From NCBI RefSeq assembly GCF_000423885.1, contig NZ_AUIV01000008.1, positions 62,001 through 126,000 of the forward strand: a stretch of 64,000 nt of DNA. The letters run 5' to 3'. Below, piece by piece: positions 1 to 8,885 of this stretch (within the stretch, counting starts at the first letter, position 1; every line of letters begins with the position of its first letter). The notes under the pieces were generated by a model that worked only from the letters and a program-made list of their open reading frames with translations, ran no database searches and had not been told where the DNA came from. The DNA comes from Thermomonas fusca DSM 15424 (GTDB lineage Bacteria; Pseudomonadota; Gammaproteobacteria; Xanthomonadales; Xanthomonadaceae). Position numbers and translations under genes: made by a program.

Positions 1-468
1 GATGGTGACGCCGGCCATCAGCTCGGACGGATACTGGTCGAACTCGACGCTGCGGTTGTCGCCGGTGCTGACCAGCTCGCGGCCGTTGAGCAGCGTGGTG
101 GAGAAGTCCGGCGACAGGCCGCGCACGCTGAGCACCTGCGCACGGCCTGCCACGCGCTGCGCAGCAATGCCGGGCAGGCGCGCGATCGATTCGGCGATGC
201 TGACGTCGGGCAGCTTGCCGATGTCCTCGGCGGAGATCGCCTCGACGATCGAGGTGGAATCCTTCTTGATGTCGATGGCGCGCTCGATGCCGCCACGGAT
301 GCCGGTGACCACGACGGTGTCGAGGTTCTTGGCGTCGTCTTTCTTCTTCACGCTGGCCCGTGCGTCTTGGGCGCCCGCTGGCGCGTCCTGTGCGGCCGCT
401 TGCGCGGTCAACAGCAGCGCGGCCGACGCCAACGCCACGCTCAACATATTTCGCTTCAAGTGGACCAT
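1..468 (-). CDS. TonB-dependent receptor, N-terminal part (gene continues beyond position 1)
   Basis: Outer-membrane receptor for active uptake, probably of an alpha-glucan or maltooligosaccharide given its neighbours. The 156 visible codons start at the ATG at 468, behind a GGAGGGG ribosome site. They encode a signal peptide ending near AQAAAQDA, a TonB-box-like stretch (DTVVVTG, near residue 50), and the start of the plug domain with the SIAESIARLPGI and VRGLSPDFSTTLLNGREL motifs typical of large xanthomonad and Caulobacter carbohydrate receptors. The beta-barrel lies outside the window. The upstream region carries a 14-bp palindrome (590-603) that recurs in the promoter region of the glucosidase/transporter genes, so co-regulation is likely. 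The substrate is inferred from context only. Confidence 0.9.
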   Translation of the reverse strand, partial: MVHLKRNMLSVALASAALLLTAQAAAQDAPAGAQDARASVKKKDDAKNLDTVVVTGIRGGIERAIDIKKDSTSIVEAISAEDIGKLPDVSIAESIARLPGIAAQRVAGRAQVLSVRGLSPDFSTTLLNGRELVSTGDNRSVEFDQYPSELMAGVTI

Positions 469-589
469 GTTCCCCTCCAGAAATGGTTTTCGGAAATGGC
501 GGGCTGTGGTCGCCCGCTCCTCATGCCTGCGCCGCGCGCATCACATGAACATTGCGATGGTAGTCGCGCCATCGGCCAACAGAAGATGC

Positions 590-603
590 TGCATACGTAT
601 TCA
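590..603. promoter_or_regulatory. Putative LacI-family operator, copy 1
   Basis: Read on the minus strand this is TGAATACGTATGCA, an imperfect palindrome centred on ACGT. The copy at 4496-4509 (TGAATACGTTTACA) differs at two of 14 positions. It lies about 120 bp upstream of the receptor start. A central CG dyad is typical of LacI/GalR operators, and a LacI-family gene lies at 7795-8841. The assignment to that regulator is inference. Confidence 0.55.
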
Positions 604-713
604 TTGCAGCTTCCGGCGGATGCCGTGCAGCCCGCGCCAATGCTGGCTTGCAGCAAAAAACCAATGGCGCCCGCAGGCGCGCCGGCGCGCCCGCCGAAGC
701 GTCCGCGCAAGGC

Positions 714-2798
714 TCAGGGCGACGCCGCGGAAACCGCTTCCGGCGCAACCGGCAGCAAGCGCACCGCCGCGCCGCCACCGCCGGCCAGCCACAGCGGCAG
801 CACGTCGCCGAGGGCCACGATTGTTTCCTCGCTGACGAAACGGAAGCGCGCATCGCCCTGGAACGAGGCACCTTCGCCGTCGCGATAGATCTGCGCGCGG
901 TAGCGTTTTCCGGGCTCGAGGAAATCCAGCGCCAGTGCCAACGTCCGCGGATTGCGGTCGTTCATCGCGCCGACGAACCACTCGGGCTTTCCACGCGCCT
1001 TGCGCGCGATCGCCACGTACTCGCCCACCTCGCCGGCCAGCAGTTTCGACTCATCCCAGTCCACCGCGACATCCTTGATGAAGCGGAACGCTTCGGGATG
1101 CGCGGCGTAATGCTCCGGCAGGTCGGCCACCATCTGGATCGGGCTGTAGATGCCGACGTAGAGGGCCAGCTGCCGCGCCAGCGTGCTCTGGATCTCCTGC
1201 CCGTTGCGGCCGGTCAGGCTGACGATGCCGGGGGTGTAGTCCATCGGCCCGGCCAGCAGGCGGGTGAACACCAGCGTGACCTCGTGCTCCGGCGGGTTCG
1301 GCGGGTTGCCCCAGGCGTTGAACTCCATGCCGCGCGCACCCTCGCGCGAAATCCAGTTGGGATACGTGCGGCGCAGGCCGGTGTCCTTGATCGGCTCGTG
1401 GGCATTGATCGCCACGTGGTGCCTGGCCGCGTCGCGCACCACCCGCAGGTGGTGGTTGCTCATCCACTGGCCCTCGTGCCATTCGCGCAGCACCGGCGCG
1501 CCGGGCGCGTCCTGGCGCTCGATCTGGCCGGCATCGCAGACATAGCCGGTCTTGACCGCGTCGATGCCCAGCGCTGCGAACTTCGCGAACGCGGCGTCCA
1601 TCTGCCGCTCGTAGTGGCTGACCGCGCAGGCGGTTTCGTGGTGGCCGATCAGGTGCACGCCCTTGCCGCCGGCGTACTTCGCCAGTGCGGCAAGGTCGTA
1701 GTCCGGGGTGGGTTTGCTGAAATCGAAGCCCCAGCCGTTGGCGAACCAGTCGCCGTCCCAGCCCACGTTCCAGCCTTCCACCAGCACGCCGCGGAAACCA
1801 TTGGCGGCGGCGAAGTCGATGTAGCGTTTGGTATTGGCGGTGGTGGCGCCATGCCTGGGACCGGTCGCCCAGCTCTCCTTGTCCAGGTGCAGCGACCACC
1901 ACACGCCGACGTACTTCGACGGCTTGAACCAGCCCACGTCACCGAGCTTGTTCGGCTCGTTGAGGTTGAGGACCAGGTTGGATTCGACCAGCGCGCCGGC
2001 GCGTTCGCCCAGCGTGATCGTCCGCCACGGGGTGACGAACGGCGTCCTCCGCACCACCGGCGCCGGGCTGCCCGGCGTCAGCAGCGCGCGCAGTTCACCA
2101 TCGCCGCCGCGCATCAGGTTCATGCCGGCGTAATCCACCAGCGCCGCTTCGTGGATGCTCAGGTGCAGGCCATCGTCGGTGCGCAGGGTGATCGGCGTCT
2201 GCACCACTCCGACCTCGTACAGCGGGGTGCGGTGGTAGAGGTATTCCTCGCGGTTCCATTCCAGCGCCGGAATCCACCACGCGGTGGCCGGTCGCGCGAC
2301 AACGAATTCGGTCAACTCCTCGACGATCTGCGCTTCCTGCAGTTTCGGCTGCGCGGGCACGTCGTAGCGGAAACCGATGCCGTCGTCGAACACGCGGAAC
2401 ACCATGTCGAAGCGGCGATGGTCGCCGTCCTTCTCGACGAAGCCCGCGCGCAGCTCGTTGTAGTGGTCGCGCACGTAGCGGCGCTCGCCCCAGGGCTGTT
2501 CCCAGGTGTGGTCCGTGCTGCGCTGCGCCTGCTTCTCCAGCGCCAGGTTGCGCAGCAGCTGGCGGCCGTTGCGGAAGATGAAGCCCAGCCGCGAATCCTT
2601 CAGCACCGGCTTGCCGTCGCGCAGCACCCGATAGGCCAGCCGGCCTTCCCCATTGAGGTCCAGCTGCACCTCGATGCGGCCATCCGGCGACTTCACTTGC
2701 GCCACCTGTTCGGCGCTGGCGGTGCCCGGCAGCGCCAGTGCCAGCGCGATCGCCAGCAGCGAAACGCGCACCGGCATATCCATCGTCTTCGCCTGCAT
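714..2798 (-). CDS. GH97 alpha-glucosidase (SusB-like, inverting type)
   Basis: Secreted or periplasmic glycoside hydrolase of family 97, removing glucose from maltooligosaccharides; 694 aa, a normal length. A signal peptide (about residues 8-29, ending TASA) precedes the N-terminal beta-sandwich and a catalytic barrel. Residues E468 (NAHEPIK), E486 (REGARG) and E492 (MEFNAWG) are spaced 18 and 6 apart, as in the calcium/catalytic glutamates of SusB. E397 (HYERQ) sits where the other SusB base would be, which points to the inverting subgroup. A good GGAGGAG site precedes the ATG at 2798; ATGs at 2783 and 2777 are alternatives. It follows the GH13 gene by 15 bp in the same direction and is presumably co-transcribed. 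Confidence 0.92.
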   Translation of the reverse strand: MQAKTMDMPVRVSLLAIALALALPGTASAEQVAQVKSPDGRIEVQLDLNGEGRLAYRVLRDGKPVLKDSRLGFIFRNGRQLLRNLALEKQAQRSTDHTWEQPWGERRYVRDHYNELRAGFVEKDGDHRRFDMVFRVFDDGIGFRYDVPAQPKLQEAQIVEELTEFVVARPATAWWIPALEWNREEYLYHRTPLYEVGVVQTPITLRTDDGLHLSIHEAALVDYAGMNLMRGGDGELRALLTPGSPAPVVRRTPFVTPWRTITLGERAGALVESNLVLNLNEPNKLGDVGWFKPSKYVGVWWSLHLDKESWATGPRHGATTANTKRYIDFAAANGFRGVLVEGWNVGWDGDWFANGWGFDFSKPTPDYDLAALAKYAGGKGVHLIGHHETACAVSHYERQMDAAFAKFAALGIDAVKTGYVCDAGQIERQDAPGAPVLREWHEGQWMSNHHLRVVRDAARHHVAINAHEPIKDTGLRRTYPNWISREGARGMEFNAWGNPPNPPEHEVTLVFTRLLAGPMDYTPGIVSLTGRNGQEIQSTLARQLALYVGIYSPIQMVADLPEHYAAHPEAFRFIKDVAVDWDESKLLAGEVGEYVAIARKARGKPEWFVGAMNDRNPRTLALALDFLEPGKRYRAQIYRDGEGASFQGDARFRFVSEETIVALGDVLPLWLAGGGGAAVRLLPVAPEAVSAASP

Positions 2799-2813
2799 GC
2801 CCCGCTCCTCCGT

Positions 2814-4424
2814 TCAGTCGGCCAGCAACGCGCAGGCCACGCCGCGCGGCGGCAGCCGCAGCACGCCAGCCTCCACGGCGGGTGAAGGCAGGCCCGGTAC
2901 GTCCAGCAGGGTCGCTGGCGCCGGCAGCGCCCAGTCGCAGGCCTGTGCGGACAGGTTGAACGCCAGCAGCAGCCGTTGGCCGGCGTGTTCGCGCACCAGC
3001 GCCAGCACCTGCGCCGGCGCGTCGAGGAAGCGGATCGTGCCCTGCACCAGCGCCGGCTGCGCCTTGCGCCAGCGCAGGAAGGCGCGCGCGGCGTGCAGCA
3101 CCGATGCCGGGTCGCGCTCCTGCGCCTCCACGCTCAGTGTGCGATGCGTTGCCGGCACCGGCAGCCACGGTGCGGCGCTGCTGAAGCCGGCATCGTCCGC
3201 GGCCGTCCACGGCATCGGCGTGCGGCAGCCGTCGCGCCCCTTGAAGTTGGGCCAGAAGGCCTTGCCGTAGGGATCCTGCAGCGCCTCGAACGGCACCTCG
3301 GCCTCGGGCAGGCCCAACTCCTCCCCCTGGTACAGGCAGACCGAGCCGCGCAGCGAGCAGACCAGCGCGATCAGCTGCCTGGCCATCGCCGCATCGTCGC
3401 CCCCGCCCCAACGCGTCAGCGCGCGCTGCACATCGTGGTTGGAGATGGCCCAGCACGGCCAACCGCCGGTCATCTTCGCTTCCAGCGCTTCCACCGTGGC
3501 GCGGATATAGGCCGGGCTGCAGTCCGCCGTGAGCAGCTCGAAGCTGTAACCCATGTGCAGCCGCTGCGGCGTGCAGTACTCGGCGGTGGTGGCCAGCGAA
3601 TCCTCGGACGAGATTTCGCCCAGCGCGCCAGCGTCCGGATAGCGGTCCAGCAGCGCGCGCACGTCCTCCAGCAGGCCGAGGTTTTCCGGCTGGGTGTTGT
3701 TGTGGATGTGGTACTGGAAGGCGTAGGGATTGTCGGCGCTGAAGCCGCGCCCGGTGCGCAGGTGCGCTGGCTTGGGCGGATTGTCGCGCAGCTGCGCGTC
3801 GTGGAACGGGAAGTTGATCGAGTCCAGGCGGAAGCCGTCGACGCCGCGGTCCAGCCAGAACTTCAGGTTGTCCAGCTGCGCCGCGCGCACCTCGGGATTG
3901 TGGAAATTCAGCTGCGGCTGCGACGACAGGAAATTGTGCAGGTAGTACTGGCCACGGCGCGCTTCCCACGTCCACGCCACCCCACCGAAGATCGACAGCC
4001 AGTTGTTGGGCGGGGTACCGTCCGGCTTCGCGTCGGCCCAGACGAACCAGTCGGACTTCGGGTTGTCGCGGTCCTGCCGGCTCTCCTGGAACCAGGCGTG
4101 GTCGACCGAGCAATGGCTGAGCACCTGGTCGATCATCACCTTCAGGCCCAGCGCATGCGCCTTCTCCAGCACCCGGTCGAAATCGGCCAACGTGCCGAAC
4201 AGCGGGTCGACGCCGCGGAAGTCGGCGATGTCGTAGCCGAAGTCGGCCATCGGCGAGGTGAAGAATGGCGAGATCCAGATCGCGTCCACGCCCAGCGAGG
4301 CGATGTAGTCCAGGCGCGCCAGGATGCCCGGCAGGTCGCCCACACCGTCGCCATTGGTGTCCAGGAAGCTGCGCGGGTAGATCTGGTAGATCACCGCGCC
4401 GCGCCACCAGTTCTGTCCAGCCAT
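2814..4424 (-). CDS. GH13 alpha-glucosidase (oligo-1,6/alpha-1,4-glucosidase type)
   Basis: Cytoplasmic alpha-glucosidase of about 536 aa that would split imported maltose or isomaltose-type sugars to glucose. It has the usual GH13 regions: an N-terminal WWRGAVIYQIYPRSF, DGFRLDSINF (nucleophile Asp), ALGEISSED (acid Glu) and AISNHDVQRA (stabilising Asp). It resembles the xanthomonad XgtA-type enzymes. No signal peptide is seen. The ATG at 4424 was chosen because the protein then begins MAGQNWWRG, right at the family start, behind a GGAGCGGGA site; an in-frame ATG at 4514 would add 30 non-homologous residues and run through the operator. First gene of the operon with GH97, divergent from the transporter. 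Confidence 0.93.
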   Translation of the reverse strand: MAGQNWWRGAVIYQIYPRSFLDTNGDGVGDLPGILARLDYIASLGVDAIWISPFFTSPMADFGYDIADFRGVDPLFGTLADFDRVLEKAHALGLKVMIDQVLSHCSVDHAWFQESRQDRDNPKSDWFVWADAKPDGTPPNNWLSIFGGVAWTWEARRGQYYLHNFLSSQPQLNFHNPEVRAAQLDNLKFWLDRGVDGFRLDSINFPFHDAQLRDNPPKPAHLRTGRGFSADNPYAFQYHIHNNTQPENLGLLEDVRALLDRYPDAGALGEISSEDSLATTAEYCTPQRLHMGYSFELLTADCSPAYIRATVEALEAKMTGGWPCWAISNHDVQRALTRWGGGDDAAMARQLIALVCSLRGSVCLYQGEELGLPEAEVPFEALQDPYGKAFWPNFKGRDGCRTPMPWTAADDAGFSSAAPWLPVPATHRTLSVEAQERDPASVLHAARAFLRWRKAQPALVQGTIRFLDAPAQVLALVREHAGQRLLLAFNLSAQACDWALPAPATLLDVPGLPSPAVEAGVLRLPPRGVACALLAD

Positions 4425-4495
4425 TCCCGCTCCACGCCCCTGCAACCAGCCCGGACTATGCCGCGCGCCACCGCGGCTGCGGCACTGGCGATGCG

Positions 4496-4509
4496 TGAAT
4501 ACGTTTACA
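4496..4509. promoter_or_regulatory. Putative LacI-family operator, copy 2, between divergent sugar operons
   Basis: TGAATACGTTTACA lies in the 164-bp gap between the GH13 gene (minus) and the transporter (plus). It matches copy 1 at 590-603 at 12 of 14 positions in the same orientation relative to the motif. One protein bound here could control both divergent operons. The regulator is inferred to be the LacI-family protein at 7795-8841. Confidence 0.6.
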
Positions 4510-4588
4510 TGCACGGGGTGATGGAAGCGGTGCGGTATATCTACCCCGCCGCCGGTTCCGGCCGGCCACCGCGCGCACAGGGGACCGC

Positions 4589-6076
4589 ATGCCCACCACC
4601 GGCACCAACGCCAAACCGCAGCTGTCGTTCTGGCAGATCTGGAACATGTGCTTCGGCTTCCTTGGCATCCAGTTCGGTTTCGCCCTGCAGAACGCCAACG
4701 TCAGCCGCATCTTCCAGACCCTGGGCGCGGAAATGGATTCGCTGCCGGGCCTGTGGATCGCCGCGCCGCTGACCGGCCTGCTGGTTCAACCGGTGATCGG
4801 CTACCTGTCCGACCGCACCTGGACCGGGCTGGGCCGGCGCCGGCCGTACTTCCTCGCCGGCGCCCTGCTCGCCTCGCTGGCACTGCTGTTCATGCCCGAC
4901 TCGCCGACACTGTGGATCGCCGCCGGGCTGCTGTGGGTGCTGGATGCGTCCATCAACGTGTCGATGGAACCCTTCCGCGCCTTCGTCGGCGACCAGCTGC
5001 CGGTATCGCAGCGCGCCAAGGGCTATGCGATGCAGAGCTTCTTCATCGGCATCGGCTCGGTAGTGGCCAGCCTGCTGCCGTGGATACTGGAGAAATGGGG
5101 CGTGGCCAATACCGCCGGGCCCGGCGAAGTGCCGGACACCGTGCGTTATGCCTTCTATGCAGGCGCAGGCGTGCTGCTGGGCGCGATCGCGTGGACGGTG
5201 TTGCGCACCCGCGAATATCCGCCGGAAGCGTTGCACGCCTTCGACCAGGCGCCGCCGCTGGATCGCGCGCCGCTCGACCGGCCGCGCGCTACCCGCTTCG
5301 GCCTGCTGTGGCTGGCGGTGGGCGCGCTGGGTCTTGCCGGCGTGGCCTGGCAGGGCCTGCCGCGAGAGCTGTACCTGCTGGGCGCGCTGCTGGCCGCCTA
5401 CGGCGTAGCCCTGCTGGCACTGAACACAGTGGGGCGCGACAACGGCTTTGCCCACGTCATGCACGACATCTACGCCATGCCGCACGCCATGCGCCGGCTG
5501 GCGGTGGTGCAGTTCTTTTCGTGGTTCGCGCTGTTCGCGATGTGGATTTACACCACCGCTACCGTCACCAGCGTGTATTACGGCAGCACCGACACCGCCT
5601 CGGCCGCCTACAACACCGGCGCCAACTGGGTGGGCGTGCTGTTCGCCGCCTACAACGGCTTCGCCGCGCTGGCGGCGATCGCGATCCCGTGGATGGCGCG
5701 CCGCTTCGGCCTGCGCGGCAGCCACCTGGTCAACGTGTCGCTGGGCGGGCTGGGGCTGGCCTCAATTCCGTTCATGCCCGACGAGAACTGGCTGCTGCTG
5801 TCGATGGCCGGCGTCGGCATCGCCTGGGCCTCGATCCTGTCGCTGCCGTACGCGCTGCTGTCCGACAGCGTGCCCGCTCAAAAGATGGGCGTGTACATGG
5901 GCATCTTCAATTTCTTCATCGTCATCCCGCAGCTGGTGGCGGTGGCCACGCTGGGCTACATCCTCAAGCACTTGTTCGCCGACGATCCGGCGAAGATCCT
6001 CGTGCTGGGCGGCGCCAGCATGCTCGTCGCCGGGGCCTGCGTGCTGCGCGTGCCCGAACCCATCGCCCACGCCTGA
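4589..6076 (+). CDS. SLC45/MFS-type sugar transporter (MalY/SucX-like)
   Basis: Inner-membrane symporter of 495 aa, about 12 membrane segments, for maltose or another alpha-glucoside. It shows the N-terminal FWQIWNMCFGFLGIQFGFALQNAN block and the loop 2-3 motif IGYLSDRTWTGLGRRRPY characteristic of the SLC45-like branch of MFS. The ATG follows an AGGGGACC site. It leads an operon with the GH13 lipoprotein 8 bp downstream, divergent from the glucosidase operon. Substrate preference (maltose versus sucrose) cannot be told from sequence; the GH97/GH13 company favours maltooligosaccharides. Confidence 0.92.
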   Translation: MPTTGTNAKPQLSFWQIWNMCFGFLGIQFGFALQNANVSRIFQTLGAEMDSLPGLWIAAPLTGLLVQPVIGYLSDRTWTGLGRRRPYFLAGALLASLALLFMPDSPTLWIAAGLLWVLDASINVSMEPFRAFVGDQLPVSQRAKGYAMQSFFIGIGSVVASLLPWILEKWGVANTAGPGEVPDTVRYAFYAGAGVLLGAIAWTVLRTREYPPEALHAFDQAPPLDRAPLDRPRATRFGLLWLAVGALGLAGVAWQGLPRELYLLGALLAAYGVALLALNTVGRDNGFAHVMHDIYAMPHAMRRLAVVQFFSWFALFAMWIYTTATVTSVYYGSTDTASAAYNTGANWVGVLFAAYNGFAALAAIAIPWMARRFGLRGSHLVNVSLGGLGLASIPFMPDENWLLLSMAGVGIAWASILSLPYALLSDSVPAQKMGVYMGIFNFFIVIPQLVAVATLGYILKHLFADDPAKILVLGGASMLVAGACVLRVPEPIAHA

Positions 6077-6084
6077 GGCCCGCC

Positions 6085-7794
6085 ATGCGCCCGATCCGCA
6101 CCCTCCTCGCCCTCGCCCTGCTCGCCGCCGCCAGCGGCTGCGCCAGCACTTCGCCGCCCGCCGCGCGTACCGCCAGCGACTACTACGGCACGCTGGAACC
6201 GTTCGCGCGCGAGGCGGTGTACTTCGTGGTGACCGACCGCTTCGTCAACGGCGACGCCGCCAACGACCAGCGCGGCCAGGGCACCTTCGACATCCCGCTG
6301 GCGCCCTGCAACGGCGTGGCCGGCAACATCGGCTACCTCGGCGGCGACTTCCGCGGGCTGGCGGACAACCTCGGCTACATCCGCGAAATGGGCTTCACCT
6401 CGGTGTGGATCACGCCCGTCGTGGACAACCCCGACGAGCCGTTCACCGGCGGCACCGCGCCGACCTGCGGTGGCAGCCTCGCCGACAAGGGCAAGACCGG
6501 CTATCACGGTTACTGGGGCGTGAACTTCCACGAACTGGACGAACACCTGCCCAGCGCCGGGCTGGACTTCCGCGGGCTGGCCGACGCCGTGCACGCCAAG
6601 GGCATGAAGCTGGTGCTGGACATCGTGGGCAACCACGGCTCGCCGGCGTGGGGGATGCAGCGCGACCAGCCCGGTTTCGGCAAGATTTACGACCGTGACG
6701 GCAAGCTGCTTGCCGACCACCAGAACCTGCCGCCGCAGCAGCTCGACCCCACGCGCAACCCGCTGCACCGCTTCTACAACAACATCGGCCCGGTCGATGG
6801 CGAGAAATACGCCAGCGGCAACCTCGCCCAGCTGTCCGACTTGGACGAACGCAACCCCGCGGTGCTGGACTATCTGGCGGGCGCCTACGAGCAGTGGATC
6901 GAACAGGGCGCGGACGCCTTCCGCATCGACACCATCGCGTGGATGCCGGATGCGTTCTGGCAGCAGTTCACCAGTCGCATCCGCGCGAAACATCCCGGCT
7001 TCTTCATGTTCGGCGAAGCCTTCGATTACAACGCCGCCACCATCGCCCGCCACACCCTGCCCGGCCACGGCGAAACCAGCGTGCTGGACTTCCCGATGAA
7101 GCAGGCGATGGAAGAGGCCTTCGGCCATAAGCAGGCCGGCTTCGAACGGCTGGCGCCGGCGTTGCACCTGACCGGCGGGCCGTATGCGAACCCCTACGAT
7201 CTGGCCACCTTCTACGACAACCACGACATGCCGCGGATGGACGCCAGCGATGCCGGCTTCATCGATGCCCACAACTGGCTGTTCACCGCGCGCGGCATCC
7301 CGGTGGTCTATTACGGCTCCGAGATGGGCTTCATGCGCGGCCGGCCCGAGCACGGCGGCAACCGCAACTACTTCGGCGTGGAGGGCATCGCCGCGGCCAA
7401 GGCCAGCCCGATCCGCGCCGCGCTTGCGCGCATCGCCAAGGTACGCGAGGCCTCGCCGGCGCTGCAGCGCGGCCTGCAGGTCAACCTGGAGCTGCAGGGC
7501 ACGCGCGCGGCGTTCTACCGGGTGTACCAGCACGCTGGCAGCGCGCAGATCGCGCTGGTGCTGCTCAACAAGGGCGATGCTGCGGAACGTTTTGCGATCG
7601 ATTCGATGCTGCAGGCGGGACGCTGGACATCGGCACTGGATGGCGGCGTGGTCGAGATCGCTGCGGGTGGGACGCTCGAAGCCAGCGTGCCGGCGCATGG
7701 CGTGCAGGTCTACCTGCTGGATGCGCCGGTCACCGACCCGGTGCTGGCGGCGGCGCTGGACGCGGCAATGGCGGGCGCGCGGCTGCCGCGATAG
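6085..7794 (+). CDS. Secreted GH13 alpha-amylase-family lipoprotein
   Basis: Surface or periplasmic alpha-glucan hydrolase of 569 aa. The N-terminus MRPIRTLLALALLAAASGCAS has a lipobox (ASGC), so it should be lipid-anchored. GH13 motifs are present: DIVGNHGS, DAFRIDTIAW (nucleophile Asp), FMFGEAFD (acid Glu) and FYDNHDMPRM (Asp), followed by a C-terminal beta domain. There is no clear Shine-Dalgarno, and it starts 8 bp after the transporter stop, suggesting translational coupling. It ends exactly next to the convergent LacI gene (7795), leaving no intergenic DNA. Confidence 0.92.
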   Translation: MRPIRTLLALALLAAASGCASTSPPAARTASDYYGTLEPFAREAVYFVVTDRFVNGDAANDQRGQGTFDIPLAPCNGVAGNIGYLGGDFRGLADNLGYIREMGFTSVWITPVVDNPDEPFTGGTAPTCGGSLADKGKTGYHGYWGVNFHELDEHLPSAGLDFRGLADAVHAKGMKLVLDIVGNHGSPAWGMQRDQPGFGKIYDRDGKLLADHQNLPPQQLDPTRNPLHRFYNNIGPVDGEKYASGNLAQLSDLDERNPAVLDYLAGAYEQWIEQGADAFRIDTIAWMPDAFWQQFTSRIRAKHPGFFMFGEAFDYNAATIARHTLPGHGETSVLDFPMKQAMEEAFGHKQAGFERLAPALHLTGGPYANPYDLATFYDNHDMPRMDASDAGFIDAHNWLFTARGIPVVYYGSEMGFMRGRPEHGGNRNYFGVEGIAAAKASPIRAALARIAKVREASPALQRGLQVNLELQGTRAAFYRVYQHAGSAQIALVLLNKGDAAERFAIDSMLQAGRWTSALDGGVVEIAAGGTLEASVPAHGVQVYLLDAPVTDPVLAAALDAAMAGARLPR

Positions 7795-8841
7795 TCAGCC
7801 GCCGCTGGAGGCCCGCACCACCAGCGCGGGCTGCAGCATCGCGCTTTGCGCCGGCTGCTCGCGCACCTGCTGCAGCAGCGCCTGCACCAGCAGCTCGCCG
7901 GCCCTCGAGGTGTCCTGCACCACCGTGGTCAGTGGCGGGTTGGCATACAGCGCCATCGAGGTGCCGTCGAAGCCCACCACCGCCACGTCTTCGGGAATGC
8001 GCAGCCCGGCCTGCTTGAGCGCATGCATCGCGCCGATCGCGATCAGGTCGCTGGCGGCGAACACCGCGTCGAACGGCAGCGCGCGCGCCAGCAGCGCATT
8101 GGCGGCGTCGGCGCCGGCCTGTTCGGTGCTGTCGGCGTCCACCTGCAGCTCCGGCAGCATCGCCGCTCCGGCCTCGCGCAGCGCCGCGTCGCAGCCCTGG
8201 TAGCGGGCGAAGAACTCCGGAAAGCGGTTGGAAGCATCGCCGAGGAACGCGATCCTGCGTCGCCCCTGCGCCAGCAGGTGCCGGCCCGCCAACAGCCCGC
8301 CGGCGTGGTTGTCGCAGCCGATGGAAATCCCCGGCTGGCCCTGCTCCACCTGGCCCCAGCGCACGAAATGCGTGCCCTGCTCCACCAGCCGCGCCAACTT
8401 GGCCTGGTAGGCCAGGTAATCGCCGTAGCCCAGCAGGATCAGGCCGTCGGCCTTCATGCTGTCCTCGTAGTCGGCGTGCCAGTCGTCGGACAGCTGCTGG
8501 AAGGACACCAGCAGGTCGTGGCCGTGGCGGGCGCAGGCGCGGGTGATCGACCCCAGCATCGACAGGAAGAACGGGTTGATGTGCGAATCGTCCTGGGTGG
8601 GATCCTCGAACAGCAGCAGCGCCAGCGTGCCGGCGCGCTGCGTGCGCAGGCTGGAGGCGTGGCGGTCCACCTTGTAGTTCAGCTCGCGCACCGCCAGTTC
8701 CACCCGCCGCCGCGTCTCCGCGTTGACCAGCGGGCTCCCGGCCAGCACCCGCGACACCGTGGCCTGCGAGACCCCGGCGCGATGGGCGATGTCCAGCGAG
8801 GTAACCCGGGTTTTCTTGCGGGAGCGGCGCGCTTCAGTCAT
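7795..8841 (-). CDS. LacI-family transcriptional regulator
   Basis: DNA-binding repressor/activator of 348 aa, probably governing the neighbouring glucan genes. An N-terminal helix-turn-helix (TSLDIAHRAGVSQATVSRVLAGSPLV is the recognition region, residues about 14-40) is followed by a hinge and a periplasmic-binding-protein-like sensor domain (residues about 65-345) with the VVGFDGT motif near 270. The N-terminus is rich in Arg/Lys. It lies convergent to the GH13 lipoprotein, and its start is 44 bp after the jetD stop, so some read-through from the Wadjet operon is possible. Confidence 0.9.
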   Translation of the reverse strand: MTEARRSRKKTRVTSLDIAHRAGVSQATVSRVLAGSPLVNAETRRRVELAVRELNYKVDRHASSLRTQRAGTLALLLFEDPTQDDSHINPFFLSMLGSITRACARHGHDLLVSFQQLSDDWHADYEDSMKADGLILLGYGDYLAYQAKLARLVEQGTHFVRWGQVEQGQPGISIGCDNHAGGLLAGRHLLAQGRRRIAFLGDASNRFPEFFARYQGCDAALREAGAAMLPELQVDADSTEQAGADAANALLARALPFDAVFAASDLIAIGAMHALKQAGLRIPEDVAVVGFDGTSMALYANPPLTTVVQDTSRAGELLVQALLQQVREQPAQSAMLQPALVVRASSGG

Positions 8842-8885
8842 GGCCGGAGTGTAGCAACGGCTGCGCGCCCGCCGGCACGGACGGC

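Noticed and set aside
648..2885. Plus-strand open frame of 745 codons opposite GH97
   Set aside because: Antisense shadow in high-GC DNA; its translation is Arg/His/Gln-rich with no family motif, while GH97 on the minus strand is fully supported.
2095..4407. Minus-strand frame of 770 codons across both glucosidases
   Set aside because: Runs out of frame through the GH13 and GH97 genes and shows no domain; shadow.
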